Positions 6,673 through 15,306 of a stretch of 64,000 nucleotides of DNA are shown in pieces. Each line of letters opens with the position of its first letter. The first letter of the stretch is position 1. Under the pieces are notes generated by a model, which worked only from the letters and a program-made list of their open reading frames with translations, searched no databases and had not been told where the DNA came from. Source of the DNA: Oscillospiraceae bacterium (lineage in GTDB: Bacteria; Bacillota; Clostridia; Oscillospirales; Oscillospiraceae); NCBI GenBank assembly GCA_910575695.1, contig CAJTGJ010000001.1, positions 62,001-126,000 of the forward strand, written 5' to 3'. A program made the position numbers and the translations under genes.

Positions 6673-8421
6673 ATGTCGAATTTGATTCAGGCCGCGCGGG
6701 AGCAGGTATCCCAGCTCACCCAGGCGGCGTATGAAAAGGCCGCGTCCGAGGGGCTGTTCCCGGCGGGGCAGGAGATCCGCGGTACCGTGGAGGTGCCCAA
6801 GGACAGCAAAAACGGGGATTTCGCGTCCTCCTTTGCCATGGCGGGGGCCAAGGCCCTGCGCATGGCCCCCCGGCAGATTGCCCAGATCATCCTGGACCAT
6901 CTGGAGCTGGAGGGCACGCTGTTCCAGCGGGCGGAGATCGCCGGGCCGGGGTTTCTGAATTTCTTCTACGCCCCCCGGTGGTACGGCGAGGTGCTGGGGG
7001 CGGTGGAGGAAGCCCCGGATACCTACGGGGCCTGCGGCGAGGGCGCGGGCCGGAAGGTGATGGTGGAATTTGTGTCCGCCAACCCCACCGGGCCCATGCA
7101 CATGGGCAACGCCCGGGGGGGCGTGCTGGGGGACACCCTGGCCAACGTGCTGCGCCGGGCGGGCTGGGACGCCTGGAAGGAGTTCTACATCAACGACGCG
7201 GGCAACCAGGTGGACAAATTCGCCCGGTCCATCCACGCCCGGTATATGCAGCTCATCCTGGGGGAGGACAATTACCCCTTCCCGGAGGACGGCTATCAGG
7301 GCGGGGACATCAAAGAGCTGGCCCAGGCGTTCTACGAGGCCCACGGGGACAGCTATAAGGATGCCCCCGAGGGCAAGTGGCTGGACGAAATGAGCCGTTT
7401 CGGGCTGGAACGCAACATCCCCAAGATGAAAGACGATCTGCGGAAGTACGGCATTGAGTACGACCAGTGGTTCTTTGAATCCGAGCTCCACGACAGCGGC
7501 TACGTGGCGGAGACGGTGGCCCTGCTCACGGAAAAGGGGTGGACGTACGAGAAGGAAGGGGCGCTGTGGCTGAACACCACGGAGCTTTTGAAGGAAAAGT
7601 TCATCCGGGAGGGCAAGACCCGGGAGCAGGCGGACAAGCTGGACCTGAAGGACGACGTGCTGCGCCGTGCCAACGGGTTTTACACCTACTTTGCCGCCGA
7701 CATTGCCTACCACCGGAACAAGTTCGAGAAGCGGGGCTTTGACAAGGTGATTAACGTGTGGGGCGCGGACCACCATGGCCACGTGGCACGGCTCCAGGCG
7801 GCGCTGGACGGGCTGGGGCTGGACGGCTCCAACCGTCTGGTGATCGTGCTGATGCAGCTGGTGAACCTGCTCCAGGACGGCAAGCCGGTGCGTATGTCCA
7901 AGCGGACGGGCAAGGCCATCGCCCTCCACGACCTCCTGGACGAGATCAGCGTGGACGCGGCCCGGTATTATTTCAACAACCGCGCGGCCACCAGCCCCCT
8001 GGATTTCGATTTGGATCTGGCGGTGCGGCAGGACAGTGACAACCCGGTTTACTACGTACAGTACGCCCACGCCCGGATCTGCTCACTGCTCACCCGCATG
8101 AAGGAGGCGGGGGCCGGCGTATGCCCCGCCCGGGAGGTTGACGCCTGCGCCCTGGTCCAGCCCGAGGAGCTGGCCCTGGTCAAAACCATCGCCCAGTACC
8201 CGGAGGAGATCCGTCTGGCGGCCCGGGACTGCGACCCCAGCCGGATCAACCGGTATCTGACCGCCCTGGCGGGGGATTTTCACCGCTTCTACAACGCCTG
8301 CCGCTGTATGGTGGACGACCCCTGCGTCCAGGCCGCCCGACTCAAGCTGGCGGACAGCGTCCGGCTGGTGCTGGCCAACGGGCTGGGCTTGCTGGGCGTT
8401 ACTGCGCCCAATAAGATGTAA
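6673..8421 (+). CDS. argS: Arginyl-tRNA synthetase
   Basis: 582 aa class I synthetase charging tRNA-Arg. The N-terminal Add-1 domain (residues 1-110) precedes the HIGH-type motif in ANPTGPMHMGNARGG. The KMSKS-like loop is VRMSKRTGKA, and the all-alpha DALR anticodon-binding domain with RYYFNNRA and YVQYAHARI leads to the C-terminal LGLLGVTAPNKM. Length is normal. The start has AGGAGAATGTACC upstream. Last gene of the murI - DUF1934 - argS group. It is followed directly by repeat R1 rather than by a recognised terminator. Confidence 0.97.
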   Translation: MSNLIQAAREQVSQLTQAAYEKAASEGLFPAGQEIRGTVEVPKDSKNGDFASSFAMAGAKALRMAPRQIAQIILDHLELEGTLFQRAEIAGPGFLNFFYAPRWYGEVLGAVEEAPDTYGACGEGAGRKVMVEFVSANPTGPMHMGNARGGVLGDTLANVLRRAGWDAWKEFYINDAGNQVDKFARSIHARYMQLILGEDNYPFPEDGYQGGDIKELAQAFYEAHGDSYKDAPEGKWLDEMSRFGLERNIPKMKDDLRKYGIEYDQWFFESELHDSGYVAETVALLTEKGWTYEKEGALWLNTTELLKEKFIREGKTREQADKLDLKDDVLRRANGFYTYFAADIAYHRNKFEKRGFDKVINVWGADHHGHVARLQAALDGLGLDGSNRLVIVLMQLVNLLQDGKPVRMSKRTGKAIALHDLLDEISVDAARYYFNNRAATSPLDFDLDLAVRQDSDNPVYYVQYAHARICSLLTRMKEAGAGVCPAREVDACALVQPEELALVKTIAQYPEEIRLAARDCDPSRINRYLTALAGDFHRFYNACRCMVDDPCVQAARLKLADSVRLVLANGLGLLGVTAPNKM

Positions 8422-8430
8422 GCGCCGCTT

Positions 8431-8734
8431 ATGGGCCCTGCCGGGGGCGTTACTTTTCCCACGTGGGAAAAGTAACCAAAAGGACGCTTAGGGGGAGGCC
8501 CGCCGGACCGGACGCTTGCGCGTCCTAAGGCGGGCCTCCCCCTAAGAACCCCCTGTTTTACGGGGGGCGCCCTATACGGGGAATGGGCGTACAGTTCCGG
8601 CGCGTGGGGCCGGGATGTATTCCCCCCTGTTTTCGCTGGCGCTTCCATGTTCCGTTACTGAGTGATGGGCGGGGTCCACGGACTGCGCCTGGGTGGGTGG
8701 ACCGTTTGCTCCATCGCGGCGGGGGTGGCTTCCC
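8431..8734 (+). repeat. Structured repeat R, copy 1
   Basis: Succession of hairpins: H2 28-nt palindrome centred on CACGTG (8449-8476); H3 with a perfect 18-bp stem (8487-8504 with 8529-8546) enclosing GGACGC/GCGTCC; H4 CCCCC/GGGGG (8549-8567). A less structured conserved tail follows, including CCTGTTTTCGCTGGCGCTT. It matches the reverse complements of 9563-9905 and 53221-53605. Confidence 0.85.
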
Positions 8735-8905
8735 CTATTCTGCCTCAATATATTGTTCCTCGGTGCTCTGCTGGGCCTGCTTTAACAAAGCGATGGCCTC
8801 AGCAGAGTTTTTGTTTTCCAGAAGCCATAATGCATCTGTGATGGCGTTAAAAAGTGTGCTGTACATCTTTTGATAGGGATTTGGCTTAAATTTTAATAAA
8901 CTCAT
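8735..8905 (-). CDS. 56-aa small protein of the repeat-flanked XRE module
   Basis: Frame MSLLKFKPNPYQKMYSTLFN... ending QSTEEQYIEAE. Predicted helical with an acidic end and no membrane segment. AGGAG lies eight bases before ATG, and a perfect promoter (TTGATA-N17-TATAAT) with an overlapping palindrome lies upstream, so expression is well supported. It is divergent from two XRE genes. Its stop lies at the inner edge of repeat R1. No family recognised; small size and XRE partner would suit a regulated toxin, antitoxin or effector, but nothing in the sequence decides. Confidence 0.65.
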   Translation of the reverse strand: MSLLKFKPNPYQKMYSTLFNAITDALWLLENKNSAEAIALLKQAQQSTEEQYIEAE

Positions 8906-8948
8906 GGCATTCACTCCTAAAAATTTTTATTGCACCAGTATAAGTGCA

Positions 8949-8977
8949 ATTATACTGCAACAATACGCTAATATCAA
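8949..8977 (-). promoter_or_regulatory. Promoter with palindromic operator
   Basis: Minus strand TTGATA (8977-8972), 17-nt spacer, TATAAT (8954-8949). The inverted repeat AGTATAA-gtgcaa-TTATACT (8937-8956) overlaps the -10, a likely XRE binding site controlling the 56-aa gene. Confidence 0.75.
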
Positions 8978-9019
8978 GCTAAAATTTGTGCGGATATAGG
9001 TGCAGATCGGGGTGATGGC

Positions 9020-9244
9020 ATGGACTATGCATATGACCTTGTCGTAGGCCAACAGATTCGGAGTGTACGGGAATCCCTTGGCCTGACCCAAGAACAGCTT
9101 TCCGCCCGGCTCCAGACCCACGGCTGTGATATAACCCGAAGCGCATTGGCAAAAATAGAGGCAGGCCAGCGCCACATCTATGCCATTGAACTGCGCACCC
9201 TGCGGGAGATTTTAGACGTTCCATACGAAACGCTGCTGCCATAA
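9020..9244 (+). CDS. XRE-family regulator 1 of the repeat-flanked module
   Basis: 74 aa, a lone Cro/C1 helix-turn-helix: QQIRSVRESLGLTQEQLSAR, then ITRSALAKIEAGQRHI as recognition helix, then ELRTLREILDVPYETLL. GGGGTGAT lies just before ATG. A paralogue follows at 9323 after a short terminator-like hairpin. Likely repressor of the divergent 56-aa gene via the 8937-8956 palindrome (inferred). Confidence 0.85.
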   Translation: MDYAYDLVVGQQIRSVRESLGLTQEQLSARLQTHGCDITRSALAKIEAGQRHIYAIELRTLREILDVPYETLLP

Positions 9245-9246
9245 AC

Positions 9247-9270
9247 CGGGGCAGTTTTCCCCGCCTTTTT
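9247..9270 (+). terminator. Short intrinsic terminator after XRE 1
   Basis: CGGGG ... CCCCG stem with a 7-nt loop, followed by CCTTTTT. Confidence 0.5.
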
Positions 9271-9288
9271 GGAGTACACCATTCATAA

Positions 9289-9304
9289 GCGGATAATAAT
9301 CCGC
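9289..9304. promoter_or_regulatory. Palindromic operator candidate before XRE 2
   Basis: GCGGATAATAATCCGC is a perfect 16-bp inverted repeat, 19 nt before the XRE 2 start. It resembles the 15241-15257 palindrome of another XRE module (both have CGGAT-core arms). Confidence 0.45.
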
Positions 9305-9322
9305 CCCTGAAAAGGTGATGAT

Positions 9323-9562
9323 ATGCAAAAACTGCGGCCGGATTTAGACATTGGGCATCGGATCGGGGATTTGCGCCGGGCGGCTGGGCTGACCCAGGAC
9401 CAGACCATAGCGAGGATGCAGTTGATGGAAATTCAAATATCAAAAAGCTCCTATGCCAAGCTGGAGACAAACCGCATGAATATCAAGATCAGCGAGCTGA
9501 TTGCCCTGCAAAAAATCTTCAAGGTGGATTTCAACGCATTTTTTGAGAACCTGGAGGAATAA
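9323..9562 (+). CDS. XRE-family regulator 2 of the repeat-flanked module
   Basis: 79 aa, a paralogue of the preceding XRE protein (shared pattern: G..I..LR...GLTQ.Q..AR, then S..AKLE..R.., then I.EL..L..I..V....FF). Ribosome binding site AAAGGTGATG. It may have its own operator (9289-9304). Its stop is immediately followed by repeat R2. Two tandem XRE paralogues with one small divergent gene suggest mutual regulation; partner DNA sites need binding assays. Confidence 0.85.
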   Translation: MQKLRPDLDIGHRIGDLRRAAGLTQDQTIARMQLMEIQISKSSYAKLETNRMNIKISELIALQKIFKVDFNAFFENLEE

Positions 9563-9905
9563 ACAAACCCCCACCCGAGCACCGAAAGCACGTCCCCCCA
9601 AGCACCGCACCCAGCCAGCCCCACCGCAGCAGGCGCTGAATCATGGACCCCACCCATCATCAGTAACCGGACCTGCCAGCGCCAGCGAAAACAGGGGGAA
9701 ATACGTCCCGCCCCCGCGCGCCGGACCCCCACCTCCGCACCGAAAGCGGCGAGCCCTTGCCCTTGACCTTACGGGGGATTCTTAAGGGGGCGGCCGTCCT
9801 TAGGACGCGAAGCGTCCGGTCCGGCGGCCGCCCCCTTAAGCGTTCTCTTTGGTTACTTTCTCTCACGTGAGAGAAAGTAACGCCCCCGGCAGGGGGACCA
9901 TGGGG
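9563..9905 (-). repeat. Structured repeat R, copy 2 (inverted)
   Basis: Reverse-orientation copy. H2 is a 30-nt palindrome at 9852-9881 and H3 has a perfect 16-bp stem (9781-9796 with 9825-9840). Relative to R1 and R3 both arms of H3 have changed together (AAGGGGGCGGCCG against AGGGGGAGGCCCG), so pairing is kept. Confidence 0.85.
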
Positions 9906-9979
9906 GATGAAAAACAGAGCCCCGGCAGGGCCCCCCTGCCAAAGCCCTCCCCCGCAGGGGAAAAATTTCCGAAAGGGTC

Positions 9980-10008
9980 TTGCAATCCGGGGCAAACCGT
10001 GGTAAACT
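9980..10008 (+). promoter_or_regulatory. Promoter of the rimP-nusA operon
   Basis: TTGCAA (9980-9985), 17-nt spacer, TAAACT (10003-10008). Confidence 0.55.
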
Positions 10009-10031
10009 ATGTGTATTGTATGGTAAGGAAG

Positions 10032-10060
10032 GAGTGAGGCGAACGCCTCACTCTTTCTTT
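10032..10060 (+). terminator. Leader hairpin upstream of rimP (candidate attenuator)
   Basis: GAGTGAGGCG and CGCCTCACTC (10 bp, minimal loop) are followed by TTTCTTTT, only six nt before the AAAGGAG of rimP. It has terminator form yet lies between promoter and first gene, so it may attenuate the operon. Confidence 0.55.
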
Positions 10061-10083
10061 TGAGCAAAGGAGTGATACCCGGG

Positions 10084-10527
10084 ATGGCAAAGGTGACCGA
10101 CGCGGTGGCCGCCCTGGCCCTGCCCATCGTAGAGCAGGCGGGCTGCACCCTGTGGGACGTGGAATATGTCAAGGAGGCGGGGGAATGGTTCCTCCGTGTG
10201 TATATCGACAGGGACAGCGGCGTGGACATCGACTGCTGTGAGGCGGTCTCCCGCCCGCTGTCCGACGCGCTGGACGAGGCCGACCCCATCCAGGGGGGAT
10301 ATACCTTCGAGGTGTCCTCCGCGGGGCTGGACCGGGCGCTGAAAAAGCCCGAGCATTTTGAAAAATGCATGGGCCGGACGGTGGATCTGAAACTCTACCG
10401 CCCGGTGGACGGCGGCAAGGAGCGCACCGGCGCGCTCACCGGCTATGAGAACGGGGCCGTCAGCGTGGACGGCGTGCGCTTCGAGAAGAAAGACGTGGCC
10501 CAGGTGCGTCTGCACGTGGAATTTTGA
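10084..10527 (+). CDS. rimP: Ribosome maturation factor RimP
   Basis: 147 aa, needed for 30S subunit maturation. Typical segments: LWDVEYVKEAGEWFLRVYID, DCCEAVSRPLSDALDEAD, YTFEVSSAGLDRALKKPEHF and the C-terminal SH3-like barrel ending VAQVRLHVEF. The ATG is preferred because AAAGGAG lies about eleven bases upstream. In-frame TTG and GTG codons 12-24 nt earlier sit on or before that site. First gene of the rimP-nusA-ylxR-L7Ae-infB cluster, the standard Firmicute order. Confidence 0.93.
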   Translation: MAKVTDAVAALALPIVEQAGCTLWDVEYVKEAGEWFLRVYIDRDSGVDIDCCEAVSRPLSDALDEADPIQGGYTFEVSSAGLDRALKKPEHFEKCMGRTVDLKLYRPVDGGKERTGALTGYENGAVSVDGVRFEKKDVAQVRLHVEF

Positions 10528-10542
10528 AGGAGTTAATGCGAT

Positions 10543-11805
10543 ATGGCAAAGAAAAAAACCGCCGCGAAAAGCACGGAGCTGGATGCAAAGGAGTTCTTCG
10601 CCGCCATTTCCGACATTGAGACGGAAAAGGGCATCCCGAAAAGCTATATGCTGGAGAAGATCACCCAGGCGCTGGTGGCCGCCTATAAGCGGGACCACGA
10701 GGGCATCACCGACAACGTGGTGGTAGACGCCAACGAGGAGCTTGGCTCCGTGCGGATGTTCGTGAAGAAGGACGTGGTGGAGGAGGTGGATAACCCCCAC
10801 ACCGAGATCAGCCTGGAGGAGGCCCGCAGGGCCCTGCCCCGGGCCCAGCTGGGGGATGTGCTCCGAATTGAGATCAAGCCGAAAAACTTCGGACGCATCG
10901 CCGCCCAGACCGCCCGCCAGGTCATCATCCAGGGAATGCGGGAGGCGGAGCGGGGGATGATCTTCGCCGAGTTCTCCGCCAAGGAGCACGAGATTCTCAC
11001 CGGCGCCGTCACCCGGGTGGACGAGCGCAACGGCTCGGTGTCCATCCGGCTCACCTCCGGCTCCGAGTTCACCGACGCCTTTTTGTCCGCCGGCGAGCAG
11101 GTCAAGGGCGAGGTGGTCCACGAGGGCGACCGCGTCCGGGTATACGTGGTGGAGGTCCGGCAGGCCACCCGGGGGCCCCAGGTGCTCATCTCCCGCACCC
11201 ACCCCGGCCTGGTGAAGCGGCTGTTCGAGCTGGAGGTGCCCGAAATCTACGACGGCACGGTGCAGGTCATGTCCATCGCCCGGGAGGCGGGGAGCCGCAC
11301 CAAGCTGGCCGTGTGGAGCGACGACGAGAACGTGGACCCCATCGGCGCCTGCGTGGGCCCCCGGGGCCAGCGGGTGAACGCCGTGGTGGAGGAGCTGCGG
11401 GGGGAAAAGGTGGATATCATCAAGTATTCCGACGACCCCAGCCAGTATGTAGCCGCCGCCCTGGCCCCCGCCGACGTCATCAGCGTCATCGAGCTGGAGG
11501 CGGGCAAGAGCTGCCGGGTGGTGGTGCCCGACGACCAGCTCTCCCTGGCCATCGGCAAGGAGGGGCAGAACGCCCGGCTCGCCGCCCGTCTGACGGGCTA
11601 TAAAATCGACATCCGGCCCGCCAGCGCCCCCGAGCCCCCCGAGGAGGAAAAAGCCCCGGAGGAGGCTGAGGCGGAAGCCGCGGAGGCGTCCGTGGGCGAA
11701 GCTGTGGACGGATGCGGGAAGGAAGCGCCGGAACCGGACGAGGCGGAAGCCGGGGCCGGGGATGAGGCGGAGGAGGAAGCGGAACTCGAGGCGGCAGAGG
11801 AATAG
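10543..11805 (+). CDS. nusA: Transcription termination/antitermination factor NusA
   Basis: 420 aa. Binds RNA polymerase and modulates pausing and termination. The N-terminal domain (1-130) carries [20 protein letters not shown], followed by the S1 domain ([17 protein letters not shown]) and two KH domains ([20 protein letters not shown] and [18 protein letters not shown]). After residue 350 a strongly acidic Glu/Ala tail of ~65 residues replaces the AR repeats of proteobacterial NusA; acidic tails are seen in other Firmicutes. Starts 15 nt after rimP. Confidence 0.96.
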   Translation: MAKKKTAAKSTELDAKEFFAAISDIETEKGIPKSYMLEKITQALVAAYKRDHEGITDNVVVDANEELGSVRMFVKKDVVEEVDNPHTEISLEEARRALPRAQLGDVLRIEIKPKNFGRIAAQTARQVIIQGMREAERGMIFAEFSAKEHEILTGAVTRVDERNGSVSIRLTSGSEFTDAFLSAGEQVKGEVVHEGDRVRVYVVEVRQATRGPQVLISRTHPGLVKRLFELEVPEIYDGTVQVMSIAREAGSRTKLAVWSDDENVDPIGACVGPRGQRVNAVVEELRGEKVDIIKYSDDPSQYVAAALAPADVISVIELEAGKSCRVVVPDDQLSLAIGKEGQNARLAARLTGYKIDIRPASAPEPPEEEKAPEEAEAEAAEASVGEAVDGCGKEAPEPDEAEAGAGDEAEEEAELEAAEE

Positions 11806-11880
11806 CATCCGTCTGAACGCTGCGGCCTCTGAATACAATACGCGGGCGCGCCATGCGCCCCGAAAGAGGGGGAGAACATC

Positions 11881-12156
11881 ATGCCGAAAAAAATACCCAT
11901 GCGCCAATGCCTTGGCTGCCGGGAGATGAAGCCCAAGCCGGAGCTGATCCGGGTGGTGCGCTCCCCCGAGGGAGACTTGTCATTGGACTTCCGGGGGAAG
12001 AAGCCGGGCCGGGGCGCCTATCTGTGCCCTGACCCAGCCTGCCTGGCCCGGGCGAAAAAGAGCCGCGCCATCGAACGGGCCCTGTCCGCCCAGGTGGGGC
12101 CGGAGGTCTGGGACGCGCTGGAGGCGCAGATGAAGGCGGGTGACGGCGGTGACTGA
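11881..12156 (+). CDS. ylxR: YlxR/RnpM family RNA-binding protein
   Basis: 91 aa, DUF448. The conserved CLGCREMKPKPELIRVVR, GKKPGRGAYLCPDPACL and alternating basic residues are diagnostic. In B. subtilis the homologue (RnpM) binds RNase P RNA and other transcripts. ATG follows GGGGGAGAAC. The 3' end overlaps the next gene by 8 nt, suggesting coupling. Position between nusA and infB is the conserved one. Confidence 0.92.
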   Translation: MPKKIPMRQCLGCREMKPKPELIRVVRSPEGDLSLDFRGKKPGRGAYLCPDPACLARAKKSRAIERALSAQVGPEVWDALEAQMKAGDGGD

Positions 12157-12544
12157 CAGCGCCCTAACCCTGCTGGGGCTGGCCCTGCGGGGGAACCGTC
12201 TGGCGGTGGGCGAGGAGCCGGTGAAGGAAGCCTGCAAGGCCCGCCGGGCCTGGCTGGTGATATCCGCGCGCGACGCGGCGGACAACAGCGTCGGCCTCGC
12301 CGGACGCATGGCGGAGCTGGGGGGCGTGCCGTGGGTGCGCGTCCCCTGGGACAAGGAGGCCCTGGGGAACGCGCTGGGCCGGAAGCTGTGCGCCGTGGCC
12401 GCCCTCACCGACAAGGGGCTGGCGTCCGCCTTCGCGGAAAAGCTGGCCCAGGCCGACGAGAGCCCGCGCCCTGCCCTGGAATCCCTGTTGAACGAGAAAA
12501 AGAAGCCGCGGGCTCAGAAAAAGCCCGCTCCACGTGAATCTTAG
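12149..12544 (+). CDS. L7Ae-family ribosomal protein (YlxQ type)
   Basis: 131 aa. L7Ae/L30e fold RNA-binding protein, expected to bind kink-turn RNA. Features: LTLLGLALRGNRLAVGEEPV, ARRAWLVISARDAADNSV, the VPWDKEALGNALG region, and a basic Lys/Pro-rich C-terminal tail (EKKKPRAQKKPAPRES) unusual for the short family. The GTG at 12149 has AGGCGG nine bases upstream; GTG at 12140 is the alternative. Second L7Ae-type gene in the window, the other at 58299. Confidence 0.85.
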   Translation: MTDSALTLLGLALRGNRLAVGEEPVKEACKARRAWLVISARDAADNSVGLAGRMAELGGVPWVRVPWDKEALGNALGRKLCAVAALTDKGLASAFAEKLAQADESPRPALESLLNEKKKPRAQKKPAPRES

Positions 12545-12556
12545 GAGGTGGCCTGT

Positions 12557-14917
12557 TTGAGCCTTGCGAAACTGAACGCCCGCGATGTGGCCAAGGACTT
12601 TGGGATGCAAGCCAAAGCCATTATCGCGCTGTTAGCCGAATACACCAAAGAGACGGTATCCCCCACGAAGATCCTGACGGACCGGGAGCTGTCCATCATT
12701 TTCGAGCATCTGACCCAGCACAACCAGGTGGATTCCATCGAATCCATCTACGCCGACGTATACCACGAGCCGGCAAAGGCCAAGGAGTCCGCTCCCGCCC
12801 CCAAGGGGAAGCAGCCCAGGCAGTCCGACCGGAAGGAGGGCAAGGCCCCCGCCCAGAAGGAGAACAAGCCCGCTCCCGCACCCCAGGGCCAGAAGGAGAA
12901 GGACCAGGCCAAGCCCGCCGCTCCCGCCAAGCGCACCCCCGAGAAGAAGGTGGTGGACACCCGCAAGGGCGGCGGCGTGAACCTGGAGAAATACGACCAG
13001 CGGCTGGAGGACCTGGCCCCGGACAAGGCCAACCGGATGCAGACCGGAAAGCAGAAGTTCCAGAACCGGAACAATAAGAACCGGAACCAGAACTTTGGCA
13101 GCAAGCGCAAGCAGGAGGAAGCGGAGAAAATGCGCCGCCTCCAGCTGGAGATCGCCAAGAAGACCCCGCTCACCGTGAAGATCCCCGATGAGATCGGCGT
13201 GGGCGAGCTGGCCTCCCGGATGAAAAAAACCGGGGCCGAGGTGGTCAAGTGCCTCATCCGCAACGGCGTCATGGCTTCCCTGTCCGACATCATCGACTAC
13301 GACACCGCCGCCCTGGTGGCCATGGAGCTGGGCTGCAAGGTGGAGAAGGAAGTCATTGTCACCATCGAGGAAAAGCTCATCGACGTGTCCGAGGACAAGG
13401 AGGAGGATCTGGAGCCCCGCGCCCCCGTGGTGGTGGTCATGGGCCACGTGGACCACGGCAAGACCTCCTTGCTGGACTATATCCGCCACGCCAACGTGGT
13501 GTCCGGCGAGGCGGGCGGCATCACCCAGCACATCGGCGCCTACCAGACGGAGGTAAACGGCAAGCCCATCACCTTCCTGGACACGCCGGGGCACGAGGCG
13601 TTCACCGCCATGCGGGCCCGCGGCGCCATGGTCACTGACATCGCCATCCTGGTGGTGGCGGCGGACGACGGCATCATGCCCCAGACCGTGGAATCCATCA
13701 ACCACGCCAAGGCCGCCAGCATCCCCATCATTGTGGCGGTCAACAAGATGGATAAGCCCGAGGCCAACCCCGAGCGCATCAAGCAGCAGCTCACTGAGTA
13801 CGAGCTGGTCCCCGAGGAGTGGGGCGGCGAGACTATCATCTGCCCCATTTCCGCCAAGACCGGCATGGGCATCGACACCCTGCTGGAAATGGTCACCCTC
13901 ACCGCCGAGATGCGGGAGCTGAAGGCCAACCCCAACCGCACCGCCCACGGCGCTGTCATCGAGGCCCGCCTGGACAAGGGCCGGGGCCCGGTGGCCACGC
14001 TGCTGGTGCAGAACGGCACCCTGAAGCAGGGCGACGTGATTATCGCCGGGATGGCGGTGGGCCGCGTCCGGGCCATGACCGATTACCGGGGAAATAAAGT
14101 CGCCGAGGCGGGTCCCTCCGTGCCCGTGGAGATCATCGGCATGGGCGAGGTCCCCGGCGCGGGCGACGACTTCCACGCCGTGGCCGACGAGCGCATGGCC
14201 CGGGAGCTGGTGGAGCAGCGCAAGGCCGAGATGAAGAACGCCACCACCGGCTCCGCCAAGCAGAAGGTGTCCCTGGAGGAGCTGTTCAGCCAGATCCAGG
14301 CGGGCGAGATGAAGGACCTGAACATCATCGTCAAGGCGGACGTGCAGGGCAGCGCCGAGGCGGTCAAGGCCAGCCTGGAGAAGATTTCCAACGAAGAGGT
14401 CCGGGTGCGGGTCATCCACTGCGCCGTGGGCGCCATCAGCGAGAACGACGTGATGCTGGCCACCACCTCCAACGCCATTATTGTGGGCTTCAACGTCCGC
14501 CCGGACAAGAACGCCGCCGAGTCCTCCGCCCGGAACAAGGTGGATATGCGGATGTACCGGGTGATCTACGACTGCATCAACGAGATCGAATCCGCCATGA
14601 AGGGGATGCTGGCCCCCAAGTTCAAGGAGGTGGCCCTGGGGCAGGCCGAGGTGCGCCAGGTGTACAAGATCACCGGGGTGGGCTTCGTGGCCGGGTGCTA
14701 CGTCACCGACGGCAAGGTGGCCCGGAACGCCCAGATCCGCCTGGTGCGGGACGGCATCGTGATTCACGAGGGCGTGATGAACTCCCTCCAGCGCTTCAAG
14801 GACAGCGTGAAGGAGGTCGCCCGGGGCTACGAGTGCGGCATCGGGATTGAGAAGTACAGCGATATCAAAGAGGGCGACATCATCGAGGCGTTCCAGATGG
14901 AGCAGATTGAGGTATAG
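12557..14917 (+). CDS. infB: Translation initiation factor IF-2
   Basis: 786 aa GTPase that brings initiator tRNA to the 30S subunit. The N-terminal IF2_N module ([15 protein letters not shown]) is followed by a Lys/Pro/Ala/Gln-rich linker (~75-200), then a second IF2_N and the G domain with [14 protein letters not shown] (G1), [10 protein letters not shown] (G2), DTPGHEAF (G3) and NKMD (G4). The C-terminal domains end in [21 protein letters not shown]-type sequence. The TTG at 12557 is chosen because AGGAGG (12543-12548) is eight bases upstream; the GTG nine bases earlier overlaps that site. A strong terminator follows, which is odd because rbfA normally belongs to the same unit. Confidence 0.96.
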   Translation: MSLAKLNARDVAKDFGMQAKAIIALLAEYTKETVSPTKILTDRELSIIFEHLTQHNQVDSIESIYADVYHEPAKAKESAPAPKGKQPRQSDRKEGKAPAQKENKPAPAPQGQKEKDQAKPAAPAKRTPEKKVVDTRKGGGVNLEKYDQRLEDLAPDKANRMQTGKQKFQNRNNKNRNQNFGSKRKQEEAEKMRRLQLEIAKKTPLTVKIPDEIGVGELASRMKKTGAEVVKCLIRNGVMASLSDIIDYDTAALVAMELGCKVEKEVIVTIEEKLIDVSEDKEEDLEPRAPVVVVMGHVDHGKTSLLDYIRHANVVSGEAGGITQHIGAYQTEVNGKPITFLDTPGHEAFTAMRARGAMVTDIAILVVAADDGIMPQTVESINHAKAASIPIIVAVNKMDKPEANPERIKQQLTEYELVPEEWGGETIICPISAKTGMGIDTLLEMVTLTAEMRELKANPNRTAHGAVIEARLDKGRGPVATLLVQNGTLKQGDVIIAGMAVGRVRAMTDYRGNKVAEAGPSVPVEIIGMGEVPGAGDDFHAVADERMARELVEQRKAEMKNATTGSAKQKVSLEELFSQIQAGEMKDLNIIVKADVQGSAEAVKASLEKISNEEVRVRVIHCAVGAISENDVMLATTSNAIIVGFNVRPDKNAAESSARNKVDMRMYRVIYDCINEIESAMKGMLAPKFKEVALGQAEVRQVYKITGVGFVAGCYVTDGKVARNAQIRLVRDGIVIHEGVMNSLQRFKDSVKEVARGYECGIGIEKYSDIKEGDIIEAFQMEQIEV

Positions 14918-14921
14918 TTGT

Positions 14922-14955
14922 GCGGGGGCGGGCGGCTTCGCCCGCCCCGTTTTCT
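14922..14955 (+). terminator. Intrinsic terminator after infB
   Basis: GC hairpin (GGGGCGGGCG ... CGCCCGCCCCG around GCTT) followed by TTTTCTTT. The stop codon of the opposing 85-aa gene (14956-14958) abuts the T-tract. Confidence 0.8.
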
Positions 14956-15213
14956 TTACCGAAGGGACGCGCCGAGATGGAAGCCGCAGACAAACGCCGC
15001 CTCCATATCCCAGCCACGCAGTTCCTCCCAGCCATCGCACAGGGCAGCAACGCGCTGGAACACATCGGGTGGGCAGGCTTTTTCCAGCGCCTCCCAGCTG
15101 CGGCTTACCATGTTGGCACATTCCTCCCGGTTTTGCCGAGCGTCTATGCCATAGCACCCTTCCAAACAGTACCTGCTGGCATACTCCCAAAGGACGTGGA
15201 CGACCTCTTGCAT
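14956..15213 (-). CDS. DUF6809-like small protein, inserted between infB and rbfA
   Basis: 85 aa, soluble and helical, with four to five cysteines. The C-terminal AAFVCGFHLGASL resembles the F..GF.LGA ending of DUF6809-type small proteins of gut Clostridia; assignment from memory only. The ATG at 15213 has AGGGGTGG upstream; a GTG at 15222 is possible. It is divergent from an XRE gene with a shared palindromic promoter region, as in the modules at 1.3, 8.7 and 59 kb. Function unknown. Confidence 0.6.
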   Translation of the reverse strand: MQEVVHVLWEYASRYCLEGCYGIDARQNREECANMVSRSWEALEKACPPDVFQRVAALCDGWEELRGWDMEAAFVCGFHLGASLR

Positions 15214-15240
15214 TTCTACCACCCCTATGATAAATTTAAT

Positions 15241-15291
15241 ACGCGGATTATTCGCGTGTCTTATGATATACGAATTTTATCCGCGTGTCAA
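15241..15291. promoter_or_regulatory. Divergent promoter with palindrome and direct repeats
   Basis: Minus-strand promoter TTGACA (15291-15286), 17-nt spacer, TATCAT (15268-15263). The near-perfect 17-bp palindrome ACGCGGATTATTCGCGT (15241-15257) lies just beyond the start point. The octamer CGCGTGTC occurs twice, within the palindrome flank (15253-15260) and over the -35 (15282-15289). Probable binding sites for the XRE protein encoded at 15307. Confidence 0.7.
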
Positions 15292-15306
15292 GACTTGGAG
15301 GAAAAG

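Larger units (their letters stand above)
8431..9905. mobile_element. Composite unit: XRE module flanked by inverted R repeats
   Basis: R1 (8431-8734, forward) and R2 (9563-9905, reverse) enclose three small genes in a more A/T-rich segment between argS and rimP. No transposase is present. The architecture looks like a non-autonomous composite element or a cassette trapped between two repeats. Mobility is inferred from the inverted flanks and the isolated third copy at 53 kb. Confidence 0.5.

Noticed and set aside
12632-15190. 852-codon antisense frame over infB
   Set aside because: Shadow of infB by GC bias. It also crosses the infB terminator and the real 85-aa gene.
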